Part shown: one piece after another, positions 51,633 to 62,238 of the stretch | Layout of the letters: the number at the start of each line of letters is the position of its first letter | Position numbering within the stretch: position 1 is the stretch's first letter | Origin: CAZVEE01 sp964625525 | Lineage (GTDB): Bacteria > Pseudomonadota > Alphaproteobacteria > JAJFIK01 | NCBI GenBank assembly: GCA_964625525.1 | Contig: CAZVEE010000006.1 | Coordinates: forward strand, 10,595-74,594 | Length of the DNA stretch: 64,000 bases | Direction of reading: 5' to 3' | Notes under the pieces: generated by a model | Told to the model about the DNA's origin: nothing | The model's database searches: none | What the model saw: only the letters and a program-made list of their open reading frames with translations | Program-made: the position numbers and the translations under genes

Positions 51633-54338
51633 TTACAGAGCCGTAAGGTCCGTATCCAGAACAGATACCGGGAAGACCTCAAACAAGTGCTCAACAGAGA
51701 GGGTCGCGGTGCTGGTCAGTGTGGTGCCAGTGAGCACATCTCGTAAGGGACGATGGGCCAGGCCTTCCGGCACGGTTACAGCAGTCCCGTCCCAGCCCGT
51801 GAGCGCGAGGCTTTCTCCCCGGCAGTCGGCCATGCGGGTGGGCACGGTGACGACCAGAGTGCGCGAGGCATGAGTGCGGGTGAAGGCGATGAGGTTCGGT
51901 GCCCGCTCCCCCGAACTGGTGAGTGCGGTGTATCCGCCTTGGAGATAAAGCTCTGGCGCCGCGCGGCGATGGGTCAACAACGCCGTGATGATGTGCTGTT
52001 TCATGGCACCAGAGCGCCAGTCCCCGCCATCAGGCAACGGCTGCCTGCGTTGCGCGAAATCGACCGGGCGGCGGTTATCAGGATCCACGAGGGAAAAGTC
52101 CCACCGCTCCGTTCCCTGATAAATGTCTGGAACGCCAGGGCATGTAAGCTTGAGAACAGTCTGAGCCAAGCTTTTGGCCGCCGCCGCCGGAGCAAGACGG
52201 TTGACCAGGTCTTGCAGATTGTTGAAAACGGCCCCGCCAAGGTCTGGGTCTAGAACTGTGCGGACGACGCGCTCCATGGCGCTTTCATAAGCAGCATCTG
52301 GATCATGCCAACTGGTATGGCGCTTGGCCTCGCGCGCGGTTTTTTGCATTGCGGCGACCACACGCTCGCGCAAGGTCGTCCAATCCGGGGTGGCTTCGAC
52401 AGGCCAAACACCGATGAGCGTTTGTAGCAGGATATAAAGATCCGTATCGCTTGGTGCGGGGCGTCCCTGCACCATCATGCGCAGTGGCGCCAACTGTTCG
52501 GCCAATGCGGTGACGGTGTCCGCCCACAGGGTTGGGACCTCACTCAGCGTGCTGATGCGAGTACGGACATCCTCTCCTCGCTTGTGGTCGTGGGTGGCCG
52601 TGGCCAGCATAGCGCGTGGCCAGGCGTGCGCGCGGGCGGCCATGCGAGCATGAAATGTCTCATTCGTCATGCCGAAATGATCCGGTTCGCCCCCGACCTC
52701 GTTGAGGGACAGAAGGCGGGGATAGCGGTAGAATGCTGTGTCCTCAAGCGCCTTGGCCATGAGCGCGCCGGTAACTTGTTGAAAGTCCTGGAGCGCTGCG
52801 CGGGCCAGTCCTGGATCAAGGGGTGTTTGGCCCGCGGGGCGCAGAGCGCTCATGATGACCCGCATCACCAGCGTTAAAGCAGTGCGTTGCCAGGGCAGCA
52901 GCGTGGCCTCGGCCTGGGCAGCTGCCGCGCGCCAATGTGCCACATCCCAGTCTGTGCCGCCCCGGTCATCCGCATAGGTGCGATAGACGCTCAGCGCGCA
53001 TGCCAACCGCTCCAAGGCCCGCGCGATGAGTGGCGCCGGTAGATCACTGGCGCCAGGATCACTGGCCAAGGCGCGCGCAAATGCGCGGGTCACGCGGGCA
53101 ATATCCCCGGCGAGTTGATCGCGCACCACCATCTGTTTGGCTTCCGCCACTAACGCGTCCAGGGGGGCGCGCGCGCCGAACCGGGCGGCTGTTCCCGTCA
53201 AGCTGTGTTCGGCGTCATCGTTCACCAGCAGTGCGTTCACCGCATACAGAAAATCGTAACCGGTGGTGCCATCAGTCGCCCAAGTGTCTTGCAGCGGTTC
53301 ATCCGCCGCCAGAATTTTCTCCACGTAAACCGGGAATGGGTCACTGTGACCACGGGCCTGGCTGGCTGCATCGCGCAAACGGGCGAGATAGCCCCCCGGG
53401 TCGCGCAACCCATCCACATGATCAAGGCGCAAGCCGTCGATGACACCCTGCCCGATCAGGGTCAGGAGCATGTCATGGGTGAAGGTAAAGACGGCCGGGT
53501 CTTCCATGCGCAAGGCGACGAGGCCATTGATATCAAAAAAGCGCCGGTAGCTGGTCGTCATGGCCGCGCTGCGCCAATGGGCCAGCTGGTAGACTTGCTG
53601 CCCCAAAAGGGCGCGGAGAGCGGCGGGATCCGCGTTGAGCCGGGCGAGTGTCGCGTCGAGTGTGGCGCGATGAGCCGTCGTCTGAACAATTTGGGCAAGT
53701 GCGGCGCGTGCGGTCGCCAATCCTTCATGGTTGCCGGCGTGGAGAGGATCTGTAACCGTGGACAAATCCAGGGGGGATAGCAGCGCCGCTTGGCTGGCCG
53801 GAGACAAGGGCGTGCGATGATTGAAATAGGTCAGATCAAGCCGCCCCCGCGCCGGGTCCAGGGCCACGGCGATCTCCTTGCGGTCCAGCACCGAATCCAG
53901 CCAGTCACCGAGAATGGGCAGGCGCACTTTCCGCGGCGGCGTCAGATCGGCTGTGTCAAGATCGAACAAGCGCGCGTGAGGCGAGGCCGCGCCCAACGCA
54001 AGCATGTCATCCCAATACGGATTTTCCCATGATGCCGCCATATGATTAGGCACGAAGTCCACGAGCAATCCCATCCCCCGGCCATGCAGGGCGGTGGTAA
54101 GGGCGCGTAAGCCCGCCTCGCCGCCTAAGACGGGGTTGACCGTCAGGGGGTCGGTCACGTCATAATTATGGGTGGACCCGTCGCACGCGGCGAAGATGGG
54201 CGATGCGTAAATGTGACTGACGCCAAGGGCGTCAAGATAGGGCACAATGGCTTCGGCATCAGCAAAGGTGAAGCCGGCATGGAATTGCAGCCGATAGGTG
54301 GCACGCACCAGGCGCGTCGTCGGGAGTGCATCCGCCAT
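51633..54338 (-). CDS. treY: Maltooligosyltrehalose synthase TreY
   Basis: Converts the reducing-end glucose linkage of maltodextrins from alpha-1,4 to alpha,alpha-1,1, the first step of TreYZ trehalose synthesis. The 901-residue GH13 protein begins RATYRLQFHAGFTFADAEAI and has VSHIYASPIFAA, GLLVDFVPNHMAASWENPYW, DGLRLDHVDGLRDP with the nucleophile Asp, and a late LTCPGVPDIYQGTERWDFSL. GGAAAGG precedes the ATG, 18 bp after malQ. Last gene of the glgX-treZ-malQ-treY run. Confidence 0.95.
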   Translation of the reverse strand: MADALPTTRLVRATYRLQFHAGFTFADAEAIVPYLDALGVSHIYASPIFAACDGSTHNYDVTDPLTVNPVLGGEAGLRALTTALHGRGMGLLVDFVPNHMAASWENPYWDDMLALGAASPHARLFDLDTADLTPPRKVRLPILGDWLDSVLDRKEIAVALDPARGRLDLTYFNHRTPLSPASQAALLSPLDLSTVTDPLHAGNHEGLATARAALAQIVQTTAHRATLDATLARLNADPAALRALLGQQVYQLAHWRSAAMTTSYRRFFDINGLVALRMEDPAVFTFTHDMLLTLIGQGVIDGLRLDHVDGLRDPGGYLARLRDAASQARGHSDPFPVYVEKILAADEPLQDTWATDGTTGYDFLYAVNALLVNDDAEHSLTGTAARFGARAPLDALVAEAKQMVVRDQLAGDIARVTRAFARALASDPGASDLPAPLIARALERLACALSVYRTYADDRGGTDWDVAHWRAAAAQAEATLLPWQRTALTLVMRVIMSALRPAGQTPLDPGLARAALQDFQQVTGALMAKALEDTAFYRYPRLLSLNEVGGEPDHFGMTNETFHARMAARAHAWPRAMLATATHDHKRGEDVRTRISTLSEVPTLWADTVTALAEQLAPLRMMVQGRPAPSDTDLYILLQTLIGVWPVEATPDWTTLRERVVAAMQKTAREAKRHTSWHDPDAAYESAMERVVRTVLDPDLGGAVFNNLQDLVNRLAPAAAAKSLAQTVLKLTCPGVPDIYQGTERWDFSLVDPDNRRPVDFAQRRQPLPDGGDWRSGAMKQHIITALLTHRRAAPELYLQGGYTALTSSGERAPNLIAFTRTHASRTLVVTVPTRMADCRGESLALTGWDGTAVTVPEGLAHRPLRDVLTGTTLTSTATLSVEHLFEVFPVSVLDTDLTAL

Positions 54339-54356
54339 GAGCGTGGCCTTTCCGTG

Positions 54357-56555
54357 TCAGGATTTACGCCGCCAGCGTTTGCGCCGGTCCTCGTTCAACG
54401 CGTGGGTGAGCGCGATGACCCGCGTTTGCGACTCCATCTCTTCCAGAGGCAGCGGGACTTTGCGCTGCCAGTTTGGATGCTCATCCACCGTACCAGGAAT
54501 ATTGGGTTGCTCCCGGACGCCCAGCAGGTCTTCGATCTGCACGCTGAACAGAGCACAGGGCGTGCGTGCGAGGAAGCGATGAATGGCCTCGGCCGGAGCG
54601 GCCTCGCCGGCGGCGCTGAGCCCTTCGCCAGCCAATGTGGCGAGCAGAGCCGCTTTGTCAGCCTCCCGTTCCTGCCGGGTCGCGGCCTCGTCGGTCGGAT
54701 TGGTGAAATGGCCAAGGTGCGCGCGCCAGTCAATGTCCGTCCCCGCCCAGAAACCCTCCAGCGGGGCAAGATCATGAGTGGCCACACAGACGAGCGCATC
54801 ACGGCCATAGTTGCGGGAGGCGCGGAACTGCGCGCCGTCTTTCTCGAAATAAAGGACACGATAAGACAACAGTCCGCGCGCACTGAGCGTGTCACGCACG
54901 CCGTCGGGCACATTGCCCAGATCTTCGCCTATCACAACACAGCCCGAACGATGGCTCTCTGCCGCCACGATGGCCAGCAACTCCTCATGGGGATAGCGTG
55001 TGTAGAGACCGTTCTCAGTGTCAATGCCATCGGGGACGCAAAAGACTCGCCACAGGCCCAGGACATGATCAATGCGCAGAGCATCTGCCCGGCGCATACT
55101 GGCGCGCAGCATGCGGATGAAGGGAGCGTAGCCTGCGTCCCGCAAACTCTCAGGATGATAAGGCGGTAAGGACCAGTTCTGACCGGCGGCATTGAACGGA
55201 TCGGGTGGCGCCCCCATGGCCACGCCGGGCAGCAGCACATCTTGATCCGCCCAGGCATCCGCCCCGTCAGGCGCCGTGCCCAGAGCAAGATCGAGATAGA
55301 GACCGAGCGCCATGCCCCGAGCCCGCCCTCTGGCCCGCGCTTGCGACAGCTGCGTCTCCGCCAACCATTGTTCGTATTCGAAATACTCGACCTCGACCGC
55401 GTGCTCTTGCGCAAAGGCGGCGACGTCTGGCGTATCGGGCCGACGATAGATTTCCGGCCAATGCCGCCAGTCGGTGCCATACCCTTCCGCATCGCAGTGC
55501 AAGGTCAAGAGGTTGAACGTCGCAAAGTGGCGCAGCGCCGGCCCTTCCGCATCCTGAAAAGCCCGGAAGCCGACGCCACGGGACCAGGCGCCATTGGACC
55601 CGGTCAGATATTTCTCCCGGAACGTCTCATAAAGATAAGCCAGGCACTCGCGCTTGAGGCTGCGCAAGGTTACATAATCGACGACATCCGCGTCACGAGC
55701 GGCGGTCACCGCCTCGCGCACTTCTGGCTCGGCGAGGCGTGCCTGAGCCGCCTCGCAGATGGAGAATTCCGGCACGGCCTCCACATCGAGATAGAGTGGA
55801 TCAAGAAACTGCCGGCTGGACGCCGCATAGGGGCTGATGCGGTTGGGCTCGGCGGGAAAATCCGCATGCAGGGGATTGATGCCGACGAAATCGGCACCCA
55901 GGCGCGCGGCCACTTCCACCAGATGCGCCAGATCGGTGAAGTCCCCCACGCCCCAATTGCGGCCGGAGCGCAGTGCATAGAGTTGGGTGGTCAGCCCCCA
56001 GACCTTCTTACCCCGCTGCAAGGCTTTGGGCCAGGCACAGCGGCGGGGGGCGACGATCACGGCGGCTTGCGTCTCCGGCGCGCCTAAGGGTCCAACCCGC
56101 GCGAGCAGTCGGTGCACACCGACACCGAGCAGGAGCGGCAAATCAAGCGCCACGCGCACCAGCGCATCCGCACCCTCTCCCTTGCGCGCGATTTCGCGGG
56201 CGTCACGCAAGGAGAATTCGCCCGTTTGCTCTACACCGTCCTCTTCCGTCAGAGTCCAGCGAAGGGGCTGGGCCCGGTCGGCCTCGGCCACGACAAAGCC
56301 GATCCGCACCACCCGGTTGCCGTGATTGAGAAAGGTGACAGGCTCCAGTCCGGGCCGCCACAACCGTGCGGCGGCCACACCGGCCGAGGTAATCATCTCC
56401 GCGTCCGTTGCCGCCGGCAGGCCGAGAGCGGCCAGCATGGCGATGATGGATGCATCCGGTGCCCGATGCGGACGCTCCCAGGCATCCGTATAGGCGGGGT
56501 CCACACCGGCCACTTCACACAGCAAAGACAGGAGATCAGGTGTCGCGTCAGTCAT
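54357..56555 (-). CDS. malQ: 4-alpha-glucanotransferase MalQ
   Basis: Amylomaltase (GH77) that moves glucan segments between maltodextrins, producing chains long enough for TreY and other enzymes. The 732-residue protein has the bacterial-type N-terminal extension (about 1-170), then KVWGLTTQLYALRSGRNWGV, ADFVGINPLHADFPAEPNRI, a nucleophile region DALRIDHVLGLWRVF, the acid EDLGNVPDGVRD and ATHDLAPLEGFWAGTD. The ATG at 56555 lies 8 nt inside the end of treZ. Confidence 0.93.
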   Translation of the reverse strand: MTDATPDLLSLLCEVAGVDPAYTDAWERPHRAPDASIIAMLAALGLPAATDAEMITSAGVAAARLWRPGLEPVTFLNHGNRVVRIGFVVAEADRAQPLRWTLTEEDGVEQTGEFSLRDAREIARKGEGADALVRVALDLPLLLGVGVHRLLARVGPLGAPETQAAVIVAPRRCAWPKALQRGKKVWGLTTQLYALRSGRNWGVGDFTDLAHLVEVAARLGADFVGINPLHADFPAEPNRISPYAASSRQFLDPLYLDVEAVPEFSICEAAQARLAEPEVREAVTAARDADVVDYVTLRSLKRECLAYLYETFREKYLTGSNGAWSRGVGFRAFQDAEGPALRHFATFNLLTLHCDAEGYGTDWRHWPEIYRRPDTPDVAAFAQEHAVEVEYFEYEQWLAETQLSQARARGRARGMALGLYLDLALGTAPDGADAWADQDVLLPGVAMGAPPDPFNAAGQNWSLPPYHPESLRDAGYAPFIRMLRASMRRADALRIDHVLGLWRVFCVPDGIDTENGLYTRYPHEELLAIVAAESHRSGCVVIGEDLGNVPDGVRDTLSARGLLSYRVLYFEKDGAQFRASRNYGRDALVCVATHDLAPLEGFWAGTDIDWRAHLGHFTNPTDEAATRQEREADKAALLATLAGEGLSAAGEAAPAEAIHRFLARTPCALFSVQIEDLLGVREQPNIPGTVDEHPNWQRKVPLPLEEMESQTRVIALTHALNEDRRKRWRRKS

Positions 56556-58419
56556 GCGTACTCGGATGGGGTTGTAAGAACCAGGCGGTGAACCAGGCGG
56601 GCGCCATGACCGTCTCATGCTTGGGCTCGGTCAGCGGATGGTCCGGATGCGTCGTGAACAGGCAGGGAGCGGTCGGCGCGGCGCCGGAAATTGGACCCGG
56701 GCACGCCTGTAGATTCGTCATGAGGGTGAGCACTTGGCTCTCGTCGAGGCTCCAGCTCAGACGCAGGCCCGCCGGTGCCGTATGGGCCCATGCAAGCGCG
56801 GGCGTGATGAGATGGGCCATCTGGGGCGTGATGCAGCGATGGCGGATGCGCAGCAACCGGCGCACCAGATCAAGGCGCCGGGCGTGGGCGGGCTCCCCGC
56901 GGTGAGACCACGTCAGCGTGGAGCGGGTGAAGGTGTCCACGGCGTTGGGATCGGGAATGCGGGCGCGAGCCGCTTCATCGCTGAACTGCGGAAAGGCGGC
57001 AAACTCCTGGCGGCGGCCTTCCCGGACCGCGTCGGCCAGCCCGCCATCGAAATCACAGAAGAAGAGGAATGGTTCGCGTGCCCCCCATTCCTCGCCCATG
57101 AATAGCATAGGCGGGTGGGGGCTGAGCAACAAAATGGCCAGCGCGGCTTCGATGGCTTCCGGCGGCGCCAACTCGTCGAGGCGTTCGCCCATGGCGCGAT
57201 TGCCAATTTGATCATGGTTTTGCAGGAAACCGATAAAGGCCGCCGGTGGTAGATGGCCGGACGGTTCCCCCCGCTTGTGGCCCGAGAACGTCGAGCGCTC
57301 TCCTTGATAGGCAAAGCCCTGCGCCAGACACCGGCCCAGCAGCGCGGCCGGGCGCGCGGCATAGTCCGTATAGTATCCATCGGTTTCACCGGTGAGGCAG
57401 ACATGGAAAGCGTGATGGATGTCATCATTCCATTGGGCGGTATAGTGGCGCGGGTGTCCCTGCCCGTCCCGGCCCAGATAGCGCGCCGCATTGTCTCCGT
57501 TTTCAAGAACCAGATGAATTTGGCGGTCCTGGCCGGGCCGGGCGGCGACGGCATCGCTCATCTCGTGGAGAATGGGAACCGGGCTCTCGTCGTGAATGGC
57601 ATGGACCGCATCCAGGCGCAGGCCATCAAAGCGAAATTCTTCCAGCCAGTAGAGCGCATTTTGAATGAAAAAGTCGCGCACCGGGCGGCGGCTGAAATCA
57701 ATGGCCGCGCCCCAAGGGGTGTTCCGTGTGGGATCGAAGAAAGCCGGCACCAGGCCGTGCAACACATTCCCATCGGGACCAAAATGGTTGTACACCACAT
57801 CAAGCAGCACCATGAGCCCATGGGCATGAGCCGTGTCCACGAGCCGCTTCAACTCATCAGGTCGGCCATAGGGGGCGTGGGGTGCAAAAGGCAGCACTCC
57901 GTCATAGCCCCAGCCGCGGGTGCCGGAAAAGGCCGCGACCGGCATCAGCTCAATGGCGGTAATGCCCAGTTCCGCCAGCTCCGGCAGGCGGTCAATCACG
58001 CCCGCATAGGTCCCTTGCGGTGAGAAGGTGCCCACATGCAGTTCATAGATCACCGCCTCGTGCCAAGGGCGCCCGCGCCAACCATCTTCGCGCCAGCGAT
58101 AGGTGCCAGGGTTGATCACTTCACTGAGGGCTTTGACGCCTTCGGGCTGGAACCGGGCGGCAGGATCGGGCACAGGCGGTGCACCGTTCACGGAAAACCC
58201 GTAGCGGGTGCCGGCCTCCACGCCTTTTAAAATGGTCCCGAACCAGCCCTCTTCGCCGGCACGCAAGGCAAAATGCTGCGGCTCCCCTGCCCTGTCGAGC
58301 ACAACGTCAACCCGCTCGGCCGACGGTGCCCACAGCCGGAAGCACACGGCGTCGCCCTGCCACAAGGCGCCCCAAGGGCCGTGGCCAGACGCCCGCCGTG
58401 GACCGGAGACCTCGGTCAT
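56548..58419 (-). CDS. treZ: Maltooligosyltrehalose trehalohydrolase TreZ
   Basis: Releases trehalose from the maltooligosyltrehalose made by TreY. The 623-residue GH13 protein has an N-terminal CBM48-like domain (VCFRLWAPSAERVDVVLDRA), then HEAVIYELHVGTFSPQGTYA, ELMPVAAFSGTRGWGYDGVL, VLLDVVYNHFGPDGN, a nucleophile FDGLRLDAVHAIHD, the acid LVLENGDN and IGFLQNHDQIGNRA. Its ATG overlaps the glgX stop by 4 nt; an upstream in-frame ATG is less likely. Sits within an otherwise complete glycogen-to-trehalose run. Confidence 0.95.
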   Translation of the reverse strand: MTEVSGPRRASGHGPWGALWQGDAVCFRLWAPSAERVDVVLDRAGEPQHFALRAGEEGWFGTILKGVEAGTRYGFSVNGAPPVPDPAARFQPEGVKALSEVINPGTYRWREDGWRGRPWHEAVIYELHVGTFSPQGTYAGVIDRLPELAELGITAIELMPVAAFSGTRGWGYDGVLPFAPHAPYGRPDELKRLVDTAHAHGLMVLLDVVYNHFGPDGNVLHGLVPAFFDPTRNTPWGAAIDFSRRPVRDFFIQNALYWLEEFRFDGLRLDAVHAIHDESPVPILHEMSDAVAARPGQDRQIHLVLENGDNAARYLGRDGQGHPRHYTAQWNDDIHHAFHVCLTGETDGYYTDYAARPAALLGRCLAQGFAYQGERSTFSGHKRGEPSGHLPPAAFIGFLQNHDQIGNRAMGERLDELAPPEAIEAALAILLLSPHPPMLFMGEEWGAREPFLFFCDFDGGLADAVREGRRQEFAAFPQFSDEAARARIPDPNAVDTFTRSTLTWSHRGEPAHARRLDLVRRLLRIRHRCITPQMAHLITPALAWAHTAPAGLRLSWSLDESQVLTLMTNLQACPGPISGAAPTAPCLFTTHPDHPLTEPKHETVMAPAWFTAWFLQPHPSTHD

Positions 58420-60566
58420 CGTTCGGCTCCATCCGGGGCTTCGAAAACAAGCAATTGCATGGACCGTTCGCCCACGGCAATCGCCTGATGACAAGGGTGC
58501 AGCGCCCCATTGGAAAAGGCGTGTGCATCATCGCGGGTGGTGTCCAGAATACCGCGCCAGGCCCCAGGCTGGTCGAGTGCTGGCAGCACCATGGGCACAG
58601 TTTCCGCACTCGCATTCATCAGCATAATGAATGTATCATCAATCTCCTGCTCGCCATGGGCGGTCAAGTGCGTCAGGCCCGCCTCGCCACTCAGCAGGAT
58701 CGCGATGGCGTGGGCATGGGGGTTCTCCCAGTCCTGAGGTTCCATTTCGCCCCCATCCGGGCGCAGCCACACCACATCTTTCACATCCGTGCCAGGGATG
58801 ATCTTGCCTTTAAAGAAACGATGTCGATGAAACACGATGTGCTCGCGCCGCAGGGCAATCAGCTTGCGGACATAGCCGATGAGATCACGATTAAGGCGCA
58901 TGCGCTTCCAGTCAATCCAGCTGGTGGGATTGTCCTGGCAATAGGCATTGTTGTTGCCGTTCTGGGTGCGCCGCATTTCGTCACCGGCGGTGAGCATGGG
59001 GCTGCCTTGCGAAAGCAACAGAGTAGCGAGGAAGTTCCGGACCGAACGGTCGCGCGCCTTCATCACGTCCGGGTCCGGGGTCGGACCCTCGTGGCCGTGG
59101 TTCCAACTATTGTTGTTGTTTGTGCCGTCGCGATTATCTTCCAGATTGGCGTCATTGTGTTTCTCGTTGTAACTGACGAGATCCCACAAGGTGAAGCCGT
59201 CATGGCAGGTGACAAAGTTCACGCTGGCCCAGGGGCGCCGGCCGCGATGGCGATAGATGTCGGAGGACCCGGCAAGGCGTGATACGAGATCCCCCAGCAT
59301 ACCATCATCGCCGCGCCAGTAGCGCCGGACCGTATCCCGGTACTGATCGTTCCATTCCAGCCAGCCTGGTGGGAAATTCCCCACCTGGTACCCGCCCAAC
59401 CCCGTATCCCAGGGCTCGGCGATGAGCTTCAGGCGGTTCAAGACCGGGTCCTGGGCAATGGCGGTCAAAAAGCCCGCATTCGGATCATAACCGGTCGTCT
59501 CACGCGCCAATGTTGGCGTCAGGTCGAACCGGAAACCATCCACATGCATCTCTTGCGTCCAATAGCGCAAGGAATCCATCACCATGCGCAGGACCATGGG
59601 ATGGTTCAAGTTCAGGGAATTGCCGGTGCCGGTGTAGTCCATATAGTGGCGCGGCTTATCCTCGAGCAAGTGATAATAGCTGTGATTGTCGATGCCGCGG
59701 AACGACAGCGTGGGGCCCAGCTCATTGCCTTCGGCGGTGTGGTTATAGACCACGTCCAGCAGCACCTCGATGTCCACATCGTGCATGGCCTGCACAAAGG
59801 TCTTGACCTCGTCGATGCCGCTGCCGTCCACATATTCCGGGTCCGGCGCAAAGAATCCAAGCGTGTTGTAGCCCCAGTAATTTTTCAGGCCATTATCAAT
59901 CAGATGGCGGTCATGCAGGAAGGTGTGCACCGGCAACAGCTCAACGGCGGTAACGCCCAGGTCCTTGATATAGCGCACCACCGACGGGGTGGTGAGACCG
60001 GCAAAAGTGCCGCGCTTATCCCGGGGCACATCTGGGTGCGTCATGGTAAAGCCGCGCACATGCATCTCGTAGATGATCGATTCATGCATGGAGCGTTGAG
60101 GCGGATGCACGCCCCAACGAAAAGACGATGCGTCCACCACCTGACACTTGGGAAGATAGGCGGCGCTGTCGCGAGGATCAAAGGACAGGTCCTTGTCCCG
60201 ATCACCCACACGATAGCCGAACAGCGCATCATGCCAGCGCAAACGGCCGCGCATGGAGCGGGCATAAGGGTCCAGAAGCAGCTTGTTCGGGTTGAAGCGG
60301 TGACCGGCCTCGGGCGCATAAGGCCCATAGACGCGGTAGCCATACAGCTGGCCCGGTTTTACATCGGGCAGATAGGCGTGCCAGACCTCATGGGTGTATT
60401 CGGGAAGGGGAATCCGCTCGGTCTCGCGTTCGCCGCTGGCGTTGAAAAGGCACAGCTCCACCTTTTCCGCGTGGGCGCTGAAAAGAGCAAAATTGGTGCC
60501 CTGCCCGTCCCATGTGGCGCCCAGAGGATAGGGATCCCCCGGGTAGACCCTGACCCGCGACGCCAT
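58416..60566 (-). CDS. glgX: Glycogen debranching enzyme GlgX
   Basis: Isoamylase-type enzyme that hydrolyses alpha-1,6 branches of phosphorylase-limit dextrin. The 716-residue protein starts RVYPGDPYPLGATWDGQGTN, with an N-terminal CBM48 domain, then SIIYEMHVRGFTMTHPDVPR, HTFLHDRHLIDNGLKNYWGY, a nucleophile VDGFRFDLTPTLAR, the acid KLIAEPWDTG and FVTCHDGFTLWDLVSYNEKH. AGAGGGG precedes the ATG. It heads the overlapping treZ-malQ-treY run; a 199-bp gap separates it from glgA, so it may have its own promoter. Confidence 0.95.
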   Translation of the reverse strand: MASRVRVYPGDPYPLGATWDGQGTNFALFSAHAEKVELCLFNASGERETERIPLPEYTHEVWHAYLPDVKPGQLYGYRVYGPYAPEAGHRFNPNKLLLDPYARSMRGRLRWHDALFGYRVGDRDKDLSFDPRDSAAYLPKCQVVDASSFRWGVHPPQRSMHESIIYEMHVRGFTMTHPDVPRDKRGTFAGLTTPSVVRYIKDLGVTAVELLPVHTFLHDRHLIDNGLKNYWGYNTLGFFAPDPEYVDGSGIDEVKTFVQAMHDVDIEVLLDVVYNHTAEGNELGPTLSFRGIDNHSYYHLLEDKPRHYMDYTGTGNSLNLNHPMVLRMVMDSLRYWTQEMHVDGFRFDLTPTLARETTGYDPNAGFLTAIAQDPVLNRLKLIAEPWDTGLGGYQVGNFPPGWLEWNDQYRDTVRRYWRGDDGMLGDLVSRLAGSSDIYRHRGRRPWASVNFVTCHDGFTLWDLVSYNEKHNDANLEDNRDGTNNNNSWNHGHEGPTPDPDVMKARDRSVRNFLATLLLSQGSPMLTAGDEMRRTQNGNNNAYCQDNPTSWIDWKRMRLNRDLIGYVRKLIALRREHIVFHRHRFFKGKIIPGTDVKDVVWLRPDGGEMEPQDWENPHAHAIAILLSGEAGLTHLTAHGEQEIDDTFIMLMNASAETVPMVLPALDQPGAWRGILDTTRDDAHAFSNGALHPCHQAIAVGERSMQLLVFEAPDGAER

Positions 60567-60765
60567 CAAAACCCCTCTTGCGTGACTGCGCGTTTCCGCG
60601 TGCCTCATCCAAGCGCAAGGTCGGGCGCGCGCCGGCAAAAGTCAACGCGAGTCCGCCTGCGCCCCGACACAGCGGGCGCTCTTATCTGATCCCTAAGGAG
60701 AAGACACTAACCAACCATTTCCAATTGAGCGTCATGCTAGCGCTCGGCATTAACCAGCATAGCGC

Positions 60766-62238
60766 CTACGGGCGAAGCCAGGGCGGATGGTAGCGGGTCA
60801 TATCTTTATAAAGCGCCAGATAGCGCCCGGCGGAGCGTTGCCAGGAGAAATCCTCGCGCATGGCGCCATCCTGGGCGGCGCGCCACATCAGCGGGTCATC
60901 ATACAGTGTGAAACAGCGGTCAATGGCACTCATCACACCGCGAAAACTCAGATCAGGCGCAATAAAGCCGGTCGCGGTGCCAAGACCCAGTGCGGTTGGG
61001 GTGGCGTCCACGACGGTCTCGGCCAGACCGCCCACACGGGTCACCACCGGCAGCGTGCCATAGCGCATGGCGTACATCTGAGTGAGGCCGCAGGGCTCGA
61101 AGCGGGATGGGGCGAGCAGCGCATCGGAGCCGGCAATGATTCGGTGCGCATGGGGCTCGCCATAGCCCACCAGCAGGCCAAAGGAGCCCGGCAAGGTCTT
61201 GGCGAGTTGGGTCAGGCCCTGCTCAATGCCCCGATCCCCTTGCCCGTGCACGAGCACCTGGCCGCCCTTTTCCACAATGCGCGGAATGAGATCCACCAGC
61301 ACGTCGGCCATTTTCTGATGTGTCAGCCGGCTGACGAAACTGAAGATCGGCCGGTTGTCATCGGGGAAGAGGCCGAAATGCGCGCGCACGGCGCTTTTGC
61401 AGCGGCGCTTGCCGGTCAAATCCGTGGCGTCGAAGGGCGCGGCCGTATCCGGGTCATTGGCCGGGTTCCAGACATCGGTGTCGATGCCATTACGGATGCC
61501 AATGAGTTCGAACACCCGTTCACGCAACAGGCCATCAAGGCCGAACCCGAAATCCGGTGCCAGAATCTCCCGCGCATAGGTCTCGCTGACCGTGACCACC
61601 CGGTCAGCGAATTGCAGGCCCGCCTTCAGATAGGAGAGATTGCCGTAGTATTCGGCTTCGCTCGGCGTGAAGAGGTGACGCGGCAACTCCAACTGGTCGA
61701 GCACCTCGGGCGGAAACAGGCCCTGAAACGCCATATTGTGAATCGTGAACAGCACCGGAGGACGGCGCCCGGGCTCCAAGGCCAGCATGGGGGCGGCAAG
61801 ACCCGCCTGCCAATCATTCAAATGCACCACATCCGGTTGCCAGCGCCGCCCGACGCGGCCCATGGCGATCTGCGCGCCCACATGGGACAGAACCCCAAAA
61901 CGCAAGCCATTGTCCGGCCAGTCCCGGCCCTGGGCATCGGCGTAAAGCCGCCCCTCCCGGTCGAACAGGGACGGCAGATCCACAAGCCAGACCGGAATAT
62001 CGCTATCGGGCATGTGAGCGGTCCAGAGTGCGGCCACCTGCCCGCCCGGCACCGTGACCAGATCCTCAATGTCCGCTTGATCGCGCACTTGCGCCAGCGC
62101 CCCTGGATAGGCCGGCATCAGGATGCGCATGTCGCAGCCTTGGGCGCGCAGAGCCTTGGCCAGACCCCACGAGAAATCCGCCAGGCCGCCCGTCTTGGCG
62201 AGCGGAAACGCTTCCGACGTTACGAGAAGGACCTTCAC
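60766..62238 (-). CDS. glgA: Glycogen synthase GlgA
   Basis: Extends glycogen by adding glucose from ADP-glucose (GT5). The GTG at 62238 gives the canonical start VKVLLVTSEAFPLAKTGGLA with AGGGAA as ribosome site; a GTG six codons earlier is also open. It includes the substrate-binding KTGGLAD, HLNDWQAGLAAPMLA, IGIRNGIDTDVWNP, SRLTHQKMADVL and a C-terminal LLAPSRFEPCGLTQMYAMRY with GLAETV. At 490 residues it is the usual size. glgC, which makes the substrate, is not in the window. Confidence 0.95.
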   Translation of the reverse strand: MKVLLVTSEAFPLAKTGGLADFSWGLAKALRAQGCDMRILMPAYPGALAQVRDQADIEDLVTVPGGQVAALWTAHMPDSDIPVWLVDLPSLFDREGRLYADAQGRDWPDNGLRFGVLSHVGAQIAMGRVGRRWQPDVVHLNDWQAGLAAPMLALEPGRRPPVLFTIHNMAFQGLFPPEVLDQLELPRHLFTPSEAEYYGNLSYLKAGLQFADRVVTVSETYAREILAPDFGFGLDGLLRERVFELIGIRNGIDTDVWNPANDPDTAAPFDATDLTGKRRCKSAVRAHFGLFPDDNRPIFSFVSRLTHQKMADVLVDLIPRIVEKGGQVLVHGQGDRGIEQGLTQLAKTLPGSFGLLVGYGEPHAHRIIAGSDALLAPSRFEPCGLTQMYAMRYGTLPVVTRVGGLAETVVDATPTALGLGTATGFIAPDLSFRGVMSAIDRCFTLYDDPLMWRAAQDGAMREDFSWQRSAGRYLALYKDMTRYHPPWLRP